From Rhizobium sp. S152 (GTDB lineage Bacteria; Pseudomonadota; Alphaproteobacteria; Rhizobiales; Rhizobiaceae): a DNA stretch of 64,000 bases. The notes beneath the pieces were generated by a model. The model saw nothing but the letters and a program-made list of their open reading frames with translations, was not told where the DNA came from and searched no databases. The stretch lies in assembly GCF_030380735.1 (NCBI RefSeq), contig NZ_JAUDRZ010000023.1, positions 19,655 to 83,654 on the forward strand, in the 5' to 3' direction. The position numbers were made by a program, and so were the translations under genes. This document shows positions 1-9,391 of this stretch, piece after piece (the first letter of the stretch is position 1; each line of letters starts with the position of its first letter).

Positions 1-1077
1 TCGGTCGCCAAGCCCGTCGTCCGCGACGTCATCGACAACGACGAGTTCATCGGCCGATTCGAACCTGTCGATCAGGTCTCTGTCCGCTCCCGTGTCGGCG
101 GCTATCTGCAGGAGGTCGATTTCACGGATGGCGCCTTGGTGAAGAAGGGAGACCAGCTTTTCGTCATCGACCAGCGCCCCTTCATCACGAGCCTGAACGA
201 AGCGAACGCGGCGCTCGAGGTGGCGAAGACCACGCTGTCTTACGCCGAGACCCAGTTTAACCGCGCTCAGAGCCTCGCCAATAGCGGCAGCCAGTCCGTG
301 TCCACCCTCGATGATCGGCGGCGCGACTGGATCTCGGCCCAGGCCAACGTGCGCGGCGCCCAGGCATCCGCCGAGCGCGCGGCGCTCGACATGGAATATA
401 CGAAGATCACCGCCCCCCTGAGCGGGCGCATCGACCGCCGGCTGATCTCCGCCGGCAATCTCGTCCAGGCAGACCAGTCGATCCTGACGACGATAGTCTC
501 GCTCGATCCGATCGATTTCTATTTCGACGTCGATGAGCGCCGCCTGCTGAACTTCGCCGACACCGCGCGCAAGCAGGGTCAGGTTCTGCAGCAGGGTGGT
601 GGCGGTGTGGATGTTTCGGTGACCATCTCCGACCCGACCGCGAAACCCTTCAAGGGCAAGCTCGACTTCGCCGAAAACCGCATCGACAACGAGAGCGGCA
701 CCATCCGCATCCGCGCCCGCTTCGCCAACCCCGACCTCGTCCTGCAGCCCGGCCTCTTCGGCCGCATCCAGGTAGAGGCATCCAACACCTACAAGGCGGT
801 GCTCGTGCCCGACGAAGCGATCGGCTCCGATCAGAACGAGCGCGTCGTCTATGTGGTCGGCCCCGACAACAAGGTCTCGACCAAGCCGGTGCGTCCGGGC
901 CCGCGGCTCTACGGCTACCGCGTCATCCGCGAAGGCCTCGACGGCAGCGAGACGATCATCGTCAACGGGCTGATGCGCGCTAGACCCGGTGGTACCATTA
1001 CACCTCAGATGGTAGAGCTTCCCCAGGAGCGCCGGGATACGCCGCCGGATTCGGTGACCACGGAGAACGGCCAATGA
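1..1077 (+). CDS. RND efflux periplasmic adaptor (membrane fusion protein), 5'-truncated by window edge
   Basis: Periplasmic adaptor subunit that would join the inner-membrane RND pump encoded next door to an outer-membrane channel. The frame is open from base 1, so the N-terminus with its signal peptide lies outside the window. What is visible starts in the lipoyl half-motif (GGYLQEV, then DGALVKKGDQLFVID), continues through an alpha-helical hairpin (about residues 60-115), a second lipoyl half (TAPLSGRIDRR), and the beta-barrel and membrane-proximal domains (LDPIDFYFDVDERRLL, then LQPGLFGRIQV and LVPDEAIGSDQ). This is the normal AcrA/MexE order. The stop codon overlaps the start of the pump gene (ATGA), so the two are translationally coupled. 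Substrate is not predictable. Confidence 0.93.
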   Translation, partial: SVAKPVVRDVIDNDEFIGRFEPVDQVSVRSRVGGYLQEVDFTDGALVKKGDQLFVIDQRPFITSLNEANAALEVAKTTLSYAETQFNRAQSLANSGSQSVSTLDDRRRDWISAQANVRGAQASAERAALDMEYTKITAPLSGRIDRRLISAGNLVQADQSILTTIVSLDPIDFYFDVDERRLLNFADTARKQGQVLQQGGGGVDVSVTISDPTAKPFKGKLDFAENRIDNESGTIRIRARFANPDLVLQPGLFGRIQVEASNTYKAVLVPDEAIGSDQNERVVYVVGPDNKVSTKPVRPGPRLYGYRVIREGLDGSETIIVNGLMRARPGGTITPQMVELPQERRDTPPDSVTTENGQ

Positions 1078-4000
1078 GGTTCGCTCATTTCTTCGTCGAC
1101 CGTCCGATCTTCGCGTCGGTCATCTCCATCCTGCTGCTCGTCGTCGGCGGCATCGCCTATACCCAGCTCCCGGTCTCGCAATATCCCGAGATCGCGCCGC
1201 CGACCATCGTCGTGCGCACCTCCTATCCGGGCGCCGACCCGCAGACCATCGCCGATACCGTCTCGACGCCGCTCGAGCAGCAGATCAACGGCGTCGAGGA
1301 CATGCTCTACATGTCCTCCTACTCCAGCGCCGACGGCGCCATGTCGCTGACCATCACCTTCAAGCTGGGCACCGATCTCGATAAGGTGCAGGTGCTCGTG
1401 CAGAACCGCGTCTCGATCGCCCTGCCCCGCCTTCCCGAGGAAGTGCAGCGGCTGGGCGTCACCACCGACAAGAGTTCGCCCGACCTGATGATGGTCGTGC
1501 ACCTCCTGTCACCGTCGCATCGCTACGACCAGCTCTACGTCTCGAACTACGCTCGCAACCGCATCCGCGATGTCCTCGTGCGCCTCGACGGCGTCGGCGA
1601 TGTACAGATCTTCGGCGAGCGGCAATATTCCATGCGTATCTGGCTCGATCCGGAAAAGCTCTCCGCCTACCAGATGACCTCGGATGACGTCGTCCAGGCG
1701 CTACGCGACCAGAACGTCCAGGTCTCGGGCGGCAAGATCGGCGCCCCGCCGGTCACCGGCAAGAACGCCTTCGAATACACCGTACGCACCGACGGCCGCT
1801 TCTCCGATGTCCGCCAATTCCGCTATACCATCGTCAAATCGACGACATCGGGCCGACTGGTGCAGTTGCAGGACGTCGCCCGCATCGAGCTCGGCGCACA
1901 GGATTACGTCACCAACAGCTACCTCAACAACGACCCGGCCGTCGCACTCGGCATCTTCGCCCGCCCCGGAACCAATGCGCTGGATACCGCGCATGAGGTG
2001 CAGGGCATCATGAAGGATCTCTCGCAGAACTTCCCGCAGGGGCTGGAATACCGCATCGTCTATGATACGACCGAGTTCATCTCGGACTCCATTTCCGAGG
2101 TCTACCGGACCATCGCCGAAGCCGCGATCCTCGTGGCGATCGTCGTGCTCGTCTTCCTGCAATCCTGGCGCACCGCCCTCATCCCGATCATCGCCATCCC
2201 GGTATCGCTGATCGGCACCTTCGCCGTGCTCTTGGCCTTCGGCTTCTCGCTGAACATGCTCACCTTGTTCGGCCTGGTGCTCGCCATCGGCATCGTCGTT
2301 GACGACGCCATCGTGGTGGTGGAGAACGTCGAGCGCAACCTCGCGCTCGGCATGACGCCGAAGGAGGCTGCCCATGTCACCATGGACGAGGTCGGCACCG
2401 CCGTCGTCGCCATCTCGCTGGTTCTGATCGCCGTCTTCGTGCCGACGGCCTTCATTCCCGGCATATCCGGGCAGTTCTACAAACAGTTCGCCGTCACCAT
2501 CTCGGTGACGACGGCGATCTCCGCGCTGAACTCGCTGACGCTGTCGCCGGCGCTCGCGGGCATCCTGCTCAAGAGCCATGACCACGAGCACAAGCCCGCC
2601 AACATCGCGACCCGCTTCGGCCGCGGCCTTGCCAACGGCTTCAACCATGGCTTCGACCGCCTCAGCGCCGGCTATTCCTGGATCATCAGGCATCTGGTAA
2701 GCAGCTGGGTGGGCTTGACCGCTTCGCTCCTGGTCTTCGCCGGCCTGCTCGGCGCGACCTATTATATCGGCACGAAGGTCCCGTCTGGCTTCATTCCGAC
2801 CATGGACCAGGGCTACGCCATCATCGTCGTGCAGCTGCCGGATGGCGCCTCGCTGGAACGCACCGATGCCGTCGTCAAGCAGGTCGGCGATATCGCCCGC
2901 ACCGTTCCCGGCGTCGGCAATGCGGTCCAGTTCGCCGGCTTCAGCGGCGCCACCTTTACCAATGCATCGAATGCCGGCGTTGTCTTCGTGCCGTTCAAGT
3001 CCTTCGCGGAGCGTGAGGAAGGCGGCGAGACCGCGAACAAGATCATCGGCGAGCTCTTCGGCAAGCTGCAGAGCATCCAGGAAGCCTTCATCATCGCCAT
3101 CCCGCCGCCATCCGTGCGCGGCGTCGGCAATTCCGGCGGCTTCAAGATGCAGATCCTCGACCTCGAAAACGCCGACATGACGCGGGCGCTCTCGCTTGCC
3201 CGCCAGATGATGGGCGCGGCTGCCACGACCGAGGGCCTGACCGGCGTCTTCACCACCTTCTCCGACGCCAGCCCGCAATACTTCCTGGCGATCGACCGCG
3301 ACAAGGCACGCTTCCTCAACGTGCCCATCCCCAACATCTTCAACGCGCTGTCGATCAATCTTGGCGTCGCCTATGTCAACGATTTCAACGCTTTCGGCCG
3401 CGTCTACCAAGTGCGCGCCCAGGCCGACCGGCAATACCGCATGGACCGCGACGATATCCTCGCGCTCAAGGTCCGCTCCGCCACCGGGGCGCTGGTGCCG
3501 CTCGGCACGCTCATGGACATCCAGGACGCCAGCGGTCCGCCGCTTGTCCAGCGCTACAACATGTATGTCTCTGTGCCGCTGCAGGGCAATCCGACACCCG
3601 GCACCTCGACCGGCGATGCGCTGAACAAGATGGAGGCGCTGGCGGCCAAGATATTGCCGCCGGGCACGAGCTTCGAATGGACGGAGCTCGCCTATCAGGA
3701 AACCCACACCGGCAACACGGCGATCTACATCTTCGCTTTATCGGTCGTCTTCGTGTTCCTGGCGCTCGCCGCGCAATATGAAAGCTGGGTGCTGCCACTG
3801 GCGATCATCCTGATCGTACCGCTTGCCGTGCTGGCAGCACTGATCGGTGTGTCGCTGCGCGGCATGGACAACAACGTGCTGACCCAGATCGGCCTGATCG
3901 TGCTGATCGGCCTTGCCGCCAAGAACGCGATCCTGATCGTCGAATTCGCGCGCCAGGCACAGGAGGAGGGAAAATCCGCGGTCGACGCCGCCGTCGAGGC

Positions 4001-4268
4001 CAGCCATCTGCGGCTGCGGCCGATCCTGATGACGGCTTTCGCCTTTATCTTCGGCGTCTTGCCCCTCGCCATCGCGACCGGCCCGGGCGCGGAGATGCGC
4101 CAGTCACTGGGGACGGCCGTATTCTCCGGGATGCTCGGCGTGACCCTGTTCGGCCTGTTCCTGACACCGGTCTTTTATGTCGTGCTCCGCCGTGGGCGCC
4201 GGAAGCCCGCCGAAGCCGGCGCGAGCGAACCGCCCGCATCCGCGGCAAATGCCGAGACTTCCTCATGA
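1074..4268 (+). CDS. RND multidrug efflux pump, inner-membrane subunit (HAE1/AcrB-MexF type)
   Basis: Proton-driven drug/solute exporter of the hydrophobe/amphiphile RND family, 1064 aa, close to the usual 1030-1060. It begins with the diagnostic FVDRPIFASVISILLL first membrane helix. Helix 4 has the paired aspartates of the proton relay (GIVVDDAIVVVENVER), and helix 10 has the matching lysine (GLAAKNAILIVEFARQ). Two large periplasmic loops and twelve membrane segments are in the expected places. It overlaps the adaptor gene by four bases. No outer-membrane factor or local regulator follows it in the window; the next gene is on the opposite strand and the two ends overlap by six bases. Drug specificity cannot be read from the sequence. 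Confidence 0.96.
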   Translation: MRFAHFFVDRPIFASVISILLLVVGGIAYTQLPVSQYPEIAPPTIVVRTSYPGADPQTIADTVSTPLEQQINGVEDMLYMSSYSSADGAMSLTITFKLGTDLDKVQVLVQNRVSIALPRLPEEVQRLGVTTDKSSPDLMMVVHLLSPSHRYDQLYVSNYARNRIRDVLVRLDGVGDVQIFGERQYSMRIWLDPEKLSAYQMTSDDVVQALRDQNVQVSGGKIGAPPVTGKNAFEYTVRTDGRFSDVRQFRYTIVKSTTSGRLVQLQDVARIELGAQDYVTNSYLNNDPAVALGIFARPGTNALDTAHEVQGIMKDLSQNFPQGLEYRIVYDTTEFISDSISEVYRTIAEAAILVAIVVLVFLQSWRTALIPIIAIPVSLIGTFAVLLAFGFSLNMLTLFGLVLAIGIVVDDAIVVVENVERNLALGMTPKEAAHVTMDEVGTAVVAISLVLIAVFVPTAFIPGISGQFYKQFAVTISVTTAISALNSLTLSPALAGILLKSHDHEHKPANIATRFGRGLANGFNHGFDRLSAGYSWIIRHLVSSWVGLTASLLVFAGLLGATYYIGTKVPSGFIPTMDQGYAIIVVQLPDGASLERTDAVVKQVGDIARTVPGVGNAVQFAGFSGATFTNASNAGVVFVPFKSFAEREEGGETANKIIGELFGKLQSIQEAFIIAIPPPSVRGVGNSGGFKMQILDLENADMTRALSLARQMMGAAATTEGLTGVFTTFSDASPQYFLAIDRDKARFLNVPIPNIFNALSINLGVAYVNDFNAFGRVYQVRAQADRQYRMDRDDILALKVRSATGALVPLGTLMDIQDASGPPLVQRYNMYVSVPLQGNPTPGTSTGDALNKMEALAAKILPPGTSFEWTELAYQETHTGNTAIYIFALSVVFVFLALAAQYESWVLPLAIILIVPLAVLAALIGVSLRGMDNNVLTQIGLIVLIGLAAKNAILIVEFARQAQEEGKSAVDAAVEASHLRLRPILMTAFAFIFGVLPLAIATGPGAEMRQSLGTAVFSGMLGVTLFGLFLTPVFYVVLRRGRRKPAEAGASEPPASAANAETSS

Positions 4269-5270
4269 CGGGCGCCTCGCCAGCGTGTTGCGCCGGAAGG
4301 GGTTGGCGGAGAGCAGACGGCGCAGCGGCTTCTCGATGACCTCGTAGGCGACCGCCCCAAGCGCCGTGCCGGCTACAACGGCGGCGAGGATCGTCGTCGT
4401 CGGCGACATATCGACGGTTCTTGCGATCTCGAGCACGAGCGAGATCGCCAGCGTGTGCCAGAGATAGATGGAATAGGACGCATCGCCGAGATAGGTGAGC
4501 AGCGGCACGCGGCCGATGCTGCCGTCTGTCTCAAGCGAGACCATGCCGTAGACCAGCGCCAAGGCGAGCGGCCCGCAGAGGCTTTCGTCGAAGCTCGCGC
4601 CCAGCATGAAGATGGTTGCGAAACCGGCGAGCGATGCCCCCACACAGGCAAGCCCGAGACTGGTCCCGGCAATCCAGCGACGGAGCCAGAGCTCGCCCAG
4701 AAACACCCCGCCCAGGAATTCGAGAATGATCGGCCTAGTGTAGGTGAACAACGCCGCCGATGCCGGCTGGACCATGAGGCCGACAGTGAAGAAGCCGCCG
4801 AACAGGACGGTCAGAAATATGAGCCTCCATCGGCGCGGCAGGAACAGCGCGCCGGCGAACAGTAAATAGAAGAACACCTGCAGATTCAGCGTCCAGCCCT
4901 GCACCAGCACCGGCCATATCTTGCCGCCGCTGGGCGAATGCATGGGGACGAAGAACAGCGACCCCAGCACATGACTGTTCGTCAGCTTGAGATTTGGGAA
5001 CAGTCCGGCAATTGCGCCGGCAACCATGATCGCCGTCACCAACCAATAGGATGGGCCGATGCGTCGCAATCGCTCCAGCATGAAGACATGCGGCGTGACC
5101 GGTCGCTTCTCGCTCTTCACCCACATGATGAAGCCGCTGATGACGAACAACACGTCGATGCCGCCGGCGCCAATCGAGAAGTGATCTCCGTTGCGCTCCA
5201 CGGCATGGAAAACCACGATTGCGAAAGCGGAAAAGGCGCGCAGATACTGGATACCGTAGAGCGTCTTCAT
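4263..5270 (-). CDS. exoZ: Succinoglycan acetyltransferase ExoZ (acyltransferase family 3)
   Basis: Integral-membrane O-acetyltransferase of 335 aa, predicted to add acetyl groups to the succinoglycan repeat unit on its lipid carrier. It opens with the acyltransferase-3 signature YLRAFSAFAIVVFHA, containing the conserved histidine, followed by GGIDVLFVISGFIMW, and has about ten hydrophobic helices. I placed the start at 5270 (MKTLYGIQYLR) because AAGGA lies just upstream and the more upstream extension has no family character. It is the last gene of exoY-exoF-exoQ-exoZ, the same order as in Sinorhizobium meliloti. A 7-bp perfect hairpin at 5286-5305 separates it from exoQ. Assignment to ExoZ rather than another acyltransferase rests partly on this synteny. 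Confidence 0.85.
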   Translation of the reverse strand: MKTLYGIQYLRAFSAFAIVVFHAVERNGDHFSIGAGGIDVLFVISGFIMWVKSEKRPVTPHVFMLERLRRIGPSYWLVTAIMVAGAIAGLFPNLKLTNSHVLGSLFFVPMHSPSGGKIWPVLVQGWTLNLQVFFYLLFAGALFLPRRWRLIFLTVLFGGFFTVGLMVQPASAALFTYTRPIILEFLGGVFLGELWLRRWIAGTSLGLACVGASLAGFATIFMLGASFDESLCGPLALALVYGMVSLETDGSIGRVPLLTYLGDASYSIYLWHTLAISLVLEIARTVDMSPTTTILAAVVAGTALGAVAYEVIEKPLRRLLSANPFRRNTLARRPS

Positions 5271-5285
5271 GCGGATTCCTTGAAT

Positions 5286-5305
5286 GGGCCGGTCAGCGCC
5301 GGCCC
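5286..5305 (-). other. Intercistronic hairpin exoQ-exoZ
   Basis: GGGCCGG and CCGGCCC arms around a six-base loop, in the 49-bp gap between exoQ and exoZ. There is no U-tract, so it is more likely an mRNA-stabilising or attenuating hairpin than a terminator. Confidence 0.4.
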
Positions 5306-5319
5306 GAAATGCAATATCG

Positions 5320-6585
5320 TTAAGAAGTGGCCGCGTTGGGCGGCGTATGGTGATGCCAGACGTGATTGGCTGACTTCCGACGCACGGTCGCCAGCTTTCC
5401 GGCACAGAAATAGAAAAGGAACGTGCCCACGGTATATGGCGTCAGGATATCGATCTCCACGAAGGAGCGGATGGCCAGCAGCACCGCAATGGCGAAAAGC
5501 AGGTAGGATTCGTCGTTGCGGATGTCCTCGATCAGACGGCGCAGATGCCCCCACAGGATCTTCAGCAGCGTCAGCGCCAGAAGCAGCACGCCCACGAAGC
5601 CGAGCTCGACGTCCGTCTCGATATAGGTGTTGTGGAAGTGAAAGCCGGTGCGCGCCGTGATGTAGAACTCGTTCCACAAGCGCTCGGGTTCGGCGAACCC
5701 CTGCACCCAGTAAGCCTGATAGCCGATGCCGAAGACCGGGTTCTGTGCCGCGGCCGCCAGCCCCTGTTGCCAGAGATAGGTGCGGCCAGTCAGGGTCGAA
5801 TCCTTGCCGAAGAGACCGAGAATGGCGTCGACCACCCCGAGATAGACGCTGGCGGTTACGAGCACGATGACGGCAACGCCGCCGCCGATAACGAGAAGCT
5901 TGCGCTGCTGCGGCGTCAGCGCCAGCACGACGCGGAGGCCGATGATGAGAGCAATGACCACGGCCGTCGTCAGAACCGATGTGGCGGACTGGCAGACGGC
6001 AAGGCAATAGGCCGACAGCAGCCCGGTGATACCAGCGCCGGCCAACCAAATACGCCGCTCACCGAAAATGAACACGGCGGCGAAGCATACGATGATGCCG
6101 AGCGAGGCGTAGAGCCCAAGCTGGTTCTTCGAGGCGAAGGCGCCCACGAAGCTGTAGGTCCCGTCCATAAGGTCGTATTCGTATCCGCCGAAGAGGATGG
6201 AGTAGATCAGAACGATGCCGACACCGGCGATCATGCCCCGGGTCAGTGTGCGGATATCGATGATGCGGGCGGCGATCAGTGTGCAGATCACCTGCGTCAG
6301 GTACTGGATGCCGGCGCGCAACGACACGCTCGGCACCGCCGACCAGAACACCGACAGCACGACAAGCACCGCGAATGCGAGCATCCAGGCATGGCGGTTG
6401 TAGTTGCCGAGCACCTTGCGATAATCGACGGCGATCAGCGGAAACCACAGGGCATAGTAAAGCAGGATCGCGATCTGCCCGAATTTCGTCGAGTAGGCGA
6501 AAGAGAAAAGCGATAGCGCCACGGCGGGAATGGCGTAAATCCCGTTCCCGCCCGGCTGGATCAGCAGCGATTTTGCAATTCGCAT
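5320..6585 (-). CDS. exoQ: Exopolysaccharide polymerase ExoQ (O-antigen ligase/Wzy-like)
   Basis: Polytopic inner-membrane protein of 421 aa, the presumed Wzy-type polymerase that joins lipid-linked succinoglycan octasaccharides in the periplasm. Hydrophobic helices fill most of the length. A large periplasmic loop in the second half has the typical O-antigen-ligase/polymerase pattern TGRTYLWQQGLAA followed by FHFHNTYIE, containing the conserved arginine and histidine. The start at 6585 is eight bases from the end of exoF, so it is in the same operon. Position between exoF and exoZ matches the S. meliloti exo region and supports ExoQ over a ligase. Confidence 0.88.
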   Translation of the reverse strand: MRIAKSLLIQPGGNGIYAIPAVALSLFSFAYSTKFGQIAILLYYALWFPLIAVDYRKVLGNYNRHAWMLAFAVLVVLSVFWSAVPSVSLRAGIQYLTQVICTLIAARIIDIRTLTRGMIAGVGIVLIYSILFGGYEYDLMDGTYSFVGAFASKNQLGLYASLGIIVCFAAVFIFGERRIWLAGAGITGLLSAYCLAVCQSATSVLTTAVVIALIIGLRVVLALTPQQRKLLVIGGGVAVIVLVTASVYLGVVDAILGLFGKDSTLTGRTYLWQQGLAAAAQNPVFGIGYQAYWVQGFAEPERLWNEFYITARTGFHFHNTYIETDVELGFVGVLLLALTLLKILWGHLRRLIEDIRNDESYLLFAIAVLLAIRSFVEIDILTPYTVGTFLFYFCAGKLATVRRKSANHVWHHHTPPNAATS

Positions 6586-6593
6586 GCGGCCTC

Positions 6594-7865
6594 TTATCTC
6601 ATCGCAAGTCCGGCGGTGACCTTGATCAGATCGCCGGGCTGCAGCGCCGTGTTCTCCTGAACCGGTAGTTCCTTCGGCTTGCCATCCACTTCACGGATGA
6701 TCGAATAGGAAACGCTGGCCATCCCGTTCGCCGTATCGAAACGCGCGGCATCCGTGGACTGCGTCAGCGCTTCCGACATCAGCGAGTTGCTGGTAGCCAG
6801 TTTCAGGTTGAGCTCGTCGATCTGCGCGTCGGTGTTCTGCGCCTCCTGGGCAAGCTGGGCGTCCCAGTCGTTGCGGAGCGTGATTTCGTCCTGGTTGGCC
6901 TTGCTGATGTCCTGCTTGGCCTTGAGCGAATTGGTATCGATATCGAGAAGCGTCGCTTCCAGATCGGCCGCGCGCTGCTCGGTCGCCATCTTGCGGGCGC
7001 TGAGCGCGAGGCCCTTTTCCGCGAGATCCTCGACCTTGTCGCGGTCGGCGGTGGCAAGCTCAAGCTGCCGGCTCTGCGTTTCGGTTTTCTTGGCAAGCGT
7101 CTGCACTTCGCTCTGCAGCAGTTGGCGCAGATCGTCCAGCGCCTGAAGCTGCAGCGTCAGCCGCTTCTTGCGGGTGGTCAGAAGAGACGTCTCGCTCGCC
7201 AACAGCACCTTGGCCTCGGGATGGCCCTCGAGCTCCTTGGGCATCTCGATCGTATCCTGCCCGGCCGTTTCGGCCCGCAGGCGGGCCTGCTTCACCAGCA
7301 GCCGGGCGCGATCGGCCATGTAGACCACGGCGTCGCCCTTTGCATTGATGAAATCGCGGGCGAAGCGCTGGCCGGAATCGGCGCGCCGCAGACCGCCCGC
7401 CAGGCTCACGGCCTTCATGACGGTCAGGTTGGGGGCAAACGGGAATTCGCCAGGCTTTTCGACGTCACCGGAAAGATAGACGGGGCGGAACTCCGCCAGT
7501 TCGACCGAGGCAGATGGCCGGTCCTTCAGGGCAAATTGCTTCTGCAGGGCCGCGCCGATCTCCTGGGCGATCGCATCCGTAGTCTTTCCGGATGCCGACA
7601 TGTCACCGACGAACGGTAGGGAAATGCTTCCGGAAGGGCCGACCGTGTAGTCCCCACTGACGACAGACCAGTCGCGGATCGTTCCATCCGCGGTCTGCCA
7701 TTCGGCAACCCTGATCCTCAGCTTGTCCATAGTGCCGAGATGATACTCATCCGCGCTGGCCAGGCATGAGGAAACCAGAAAGGCACCCAGCCCGGCCGTC
7801 AGAAGTAGACCGGAGCGCAGGGTACCGGAGTGCCCGGCCATGCCTTTTTTCAAGCGTCTTTCCAT
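6594..7865 (-). CDS. exoF: Polysaccharide export/biosynthesis protein ExoF (Wza-like, SLBB)
   Basis: Secreted polysaccharide-export family protein of 423 aa. ExoF is needed together with ExoY for the first step of succinoglycan assembly and resembles outer-membrane Wza-type exporters. A signal peptide with a cysteine (LFLVSSCLASA-like region, around residues 20-38) suggests a lipoprotein or cleaved periplasmic protein. Next come the export domain (DKLRIRVAEW), an SLBB-like domain (VYLSGDVEKPGEFPF), a long coiled coil (about residues 195-340) and a C-terminal LQPGDLIKVTAGL. I chose ATG at 7865 because GGGGA precedes it; a TTG at 7901 would add 12 residues with no support. It lies in the exoYFQZ operon, 76 bp after exoY. 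Confidence 0.9.
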   Translation of the reverse strand: MERRLKKGMAGHSGTLRSGLLLTAGLGAFLVSSCLASADEYHLGTMDKLRIRVAEWQTADGTIRDWSVVSGDYTVGPSGSISLPFVGDMSASGKTTDAIAQEIGAALQKQFALKDRPSASVELAEFRPVYLSGDVEKPGEFPFAPNLTVMKAVSLAGGLRRADSGQRFARDFINAKGDAVVYMADRARLLVKQARLRAETAGQDTIEMPKELEGHPEAKVLLASETSLLTTRKKRLTLQLQALDDLRQLLQSEVQTLAKKTETQSRQLELATADRDKVEDLAEKGLALSARKMATEQRAADLEATLLDIDTNSLKAKQDISKANQDEITLRNDWDAQLAQEAQNTDAQIDELNLKLATSNSLMSEALTQSTDAARFDTANGMASVSYSIIREVDGKPKELPVQENTALQPGDLIKVTAGLAMR

Positions 7866-7941
7866 ACACAGTTCCCCGTGTGTTTGCACGACAAGCCGCA
7901 AGGCGTGCCGCGCTGTTAGTCTTTGGGCTTTATGTGGCGGC

Positions 7942-8622
7942 CTAGTAGCTGCCGCGCTGCGCGCACACCGCGGGAATGGTGCGTGCGATGATCACGACGT
8001 CACGAGCAAGCGACCAGTTTTCGACATAGTGCGTGTCGAAGGCGACGCGTGCTGCGTAGGAGACGTCATTACGTCCGCTGATCTGCCACAGGCCGGTGAG
8101 GCCGGGACGGGACTGCAGATAGTAGACGGCCGAGGTCTCGTACATTTCAAGTTCGTCTTGAACGACGGGACGCGGGCCGACGACGCTCATTTCGCCGCGG
8201 ATGATGTTGAAGAGCTGGGGAAGCTCATCAAGGCTCAGTTTGCGCAGAACGGCACCGACCGCAGTGACCCGGGGGTCGTCCTGCAGCTTGCGCGTTGCAC
8301 GCCATTCTTCCATGGCCTTCGGGTTGTTGCGCAGGTGCTCCTGCAAAACCTGATCGCCATTGGTCACCATTGTCCGAAACTTCAGGCAACGGAATTCCTG
8401 GCCGTTGTGGCCGATACGACGATGCCCATAGAAGGCCGGACCCTTGTCCGAAAGCTTCACAAGCAGCATCACCATCAGAAAAATCGGGCTCAGGAAGATG
8501 AGACCGATGCAGGCAGCCGATACGTCGAATGCCCGTTTCGCGATCCCGCCGGTGGGCGGAAACACGCTCTCATGAACTTCGCCATAGAATGGCGAACTGT
8601 CCGATCTCGTCGCAGACTTCAT
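7942..8622 (-). CDS. exoY: Undecaprenyl-phosphate galactose phosphotransferase ExoY
   Basis: Membrane sugar transferase that starts succinoglycan synthesis by moving galactose-1-phosphate from UDP-galactose to undecaprenyl phosphate. The 226-aa protein has one N-terminal hydrophobic segment (residues 32-56) and the bacterial sugar-transferase core. Signatures are YGHRRIGHNGQEFRCLKFRT, KLSLDELPQLFNIIRGEMS, VGPRPV and RPGLTGLWQISGRND. It closely resembles S. meliloti ExoY over its full length, from MKSATRS at the start to the AQRGSY-type end. A ribosome site (GGAG, eight bases before ATG) fixes the start. It heads the minus-strand exoYFQZ operon, opposite exoX across a long AT-rich intergenic region. 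Confidence 0.96.
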   Translation of the reverse strand: MKSATRSDSSPFYGEVHESVFPPTGGIAKRAFDVSAACIGLIFLSPIFLMVMLLVKLSDKGPAFYGHRRIGHNGQEFRCLKFRTMVTNGDQVLQEHLRNNPKAMEEWRATRKLQDDPRVTAVGAVLRKLSLDELPQLFNIIRGEMSVVGPRPVVQDELEMYETSAVYYLQSRPGLTGLWQISGRNDVSYAARVAFDTHYVENWSLARDVVIIARTIPAVCAQRGSY

Positions 8623-9391
8623 AGAGGTAACTCCACTTATGTTTGCCGTTTGGTCGGGTAGTCCCAGGACGCTTAGCTAGCGCTGACGAGTTTGGAGTGT
8701 ATGAGCGGATTTTGTTTTTTTAAGCCACATTTTAAAAAACGTTCGTTTCACACCGGGTTTTGTGTGCGCCATTCAACTTTTTTGTTTTTAAGGGAATCCT
8801 CACGTAACTGTAAGATACTTCGAATCTGTCGAAATGAACTACAAGGCCCCTAATAGAACGCCCCGAAACTATTAGAGCATTCAAAGTCACCTAAGTTTAA
8901 GTTGTCCTCGCACCCCTCCGTCAATTCATGGGTTGCACGCTGAGGTGTTAAATCCGGGTCGCTTTGTATTTCAAACACTACCTTTTATTGCATTGCAGCA
9001 TGATTTTTGCGGCGCACCTGCGAACCGTTTGAAATTAAAACTTTGTAATAAAAGTTGAACGTACAACCTGCCGGAGCGGCGCCATCCCGGGGTGAATGTG
9101 GCCCCAAGGAGGACGTGTATTGTCAAATTTGACACAACTATTGATGGACAGCACAATTTTAATCATCTTCCGCGAAAGCCGACTGCCCTGCCCGAGACGT
9201 GGCATTTTTACCAATCCACGGAAGAAACCTTTAAGATCGGCCCTGTAGTAACATCTTCATCGACGCAAAAAACGTTATGTGAGCTTCTGTTGATCCACGA
9301 ACTCCTGTAAAACGTAAGTATGGAAGGATCCTGGTGGAACGGTCCTATTCGGTGAGTGTTCATCGAATGAAGTTCCGATGGGGAGGCACGT
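8623..9391. promoter_or_regulatory. Divergent exoY/exoX intergenic control region
   Basis: A 769-bp stretch with no supportable gene, clearly more AT-rich than the flanking coding sequence, with several runs of T and A. It must carry the promoters of exoY (leftward) and exoX (rightward). In S. meliloti this region is a control point of succinoglycan synthesis, including MucR-dependent regulation. I see a perfect 14-bp palindrome at 9121-9134 (listed separately), but no site I can assign with confidence to a known regulator. Confidence 0.7.
9121..9134. promoter_or_regulatory. Perfect palindrome, candidate operator upstream of exoX
   Basis: TGTCAAATTTGACA is an exact 14-bp inverted repeat in the AT-rich exoY/exoX region, about 260 bp before the exoX start codon and about 500 bp before exoY. 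The symmetry suggests binding of a dimeric regulator. The regulator is unknown. Confidence 0.4.

Noticed and set aside
1701..3707. Long open frame (over 650 codons) on the minus strand opposite the RND pump gene
   Set aside because: It is antisense to a gene with clear catalytic motifs, has low-complexity His/Asp/Arg-rich translation and no recognisable domain; long antisense frames are expected in GC-rich DNA.
8971..9310. Short open frames on both strands in the exoY-exoX gap
   Set aside because: No ribosome sites, atypical composition and no similarity to known small proteins; treated as regulatory DNA.
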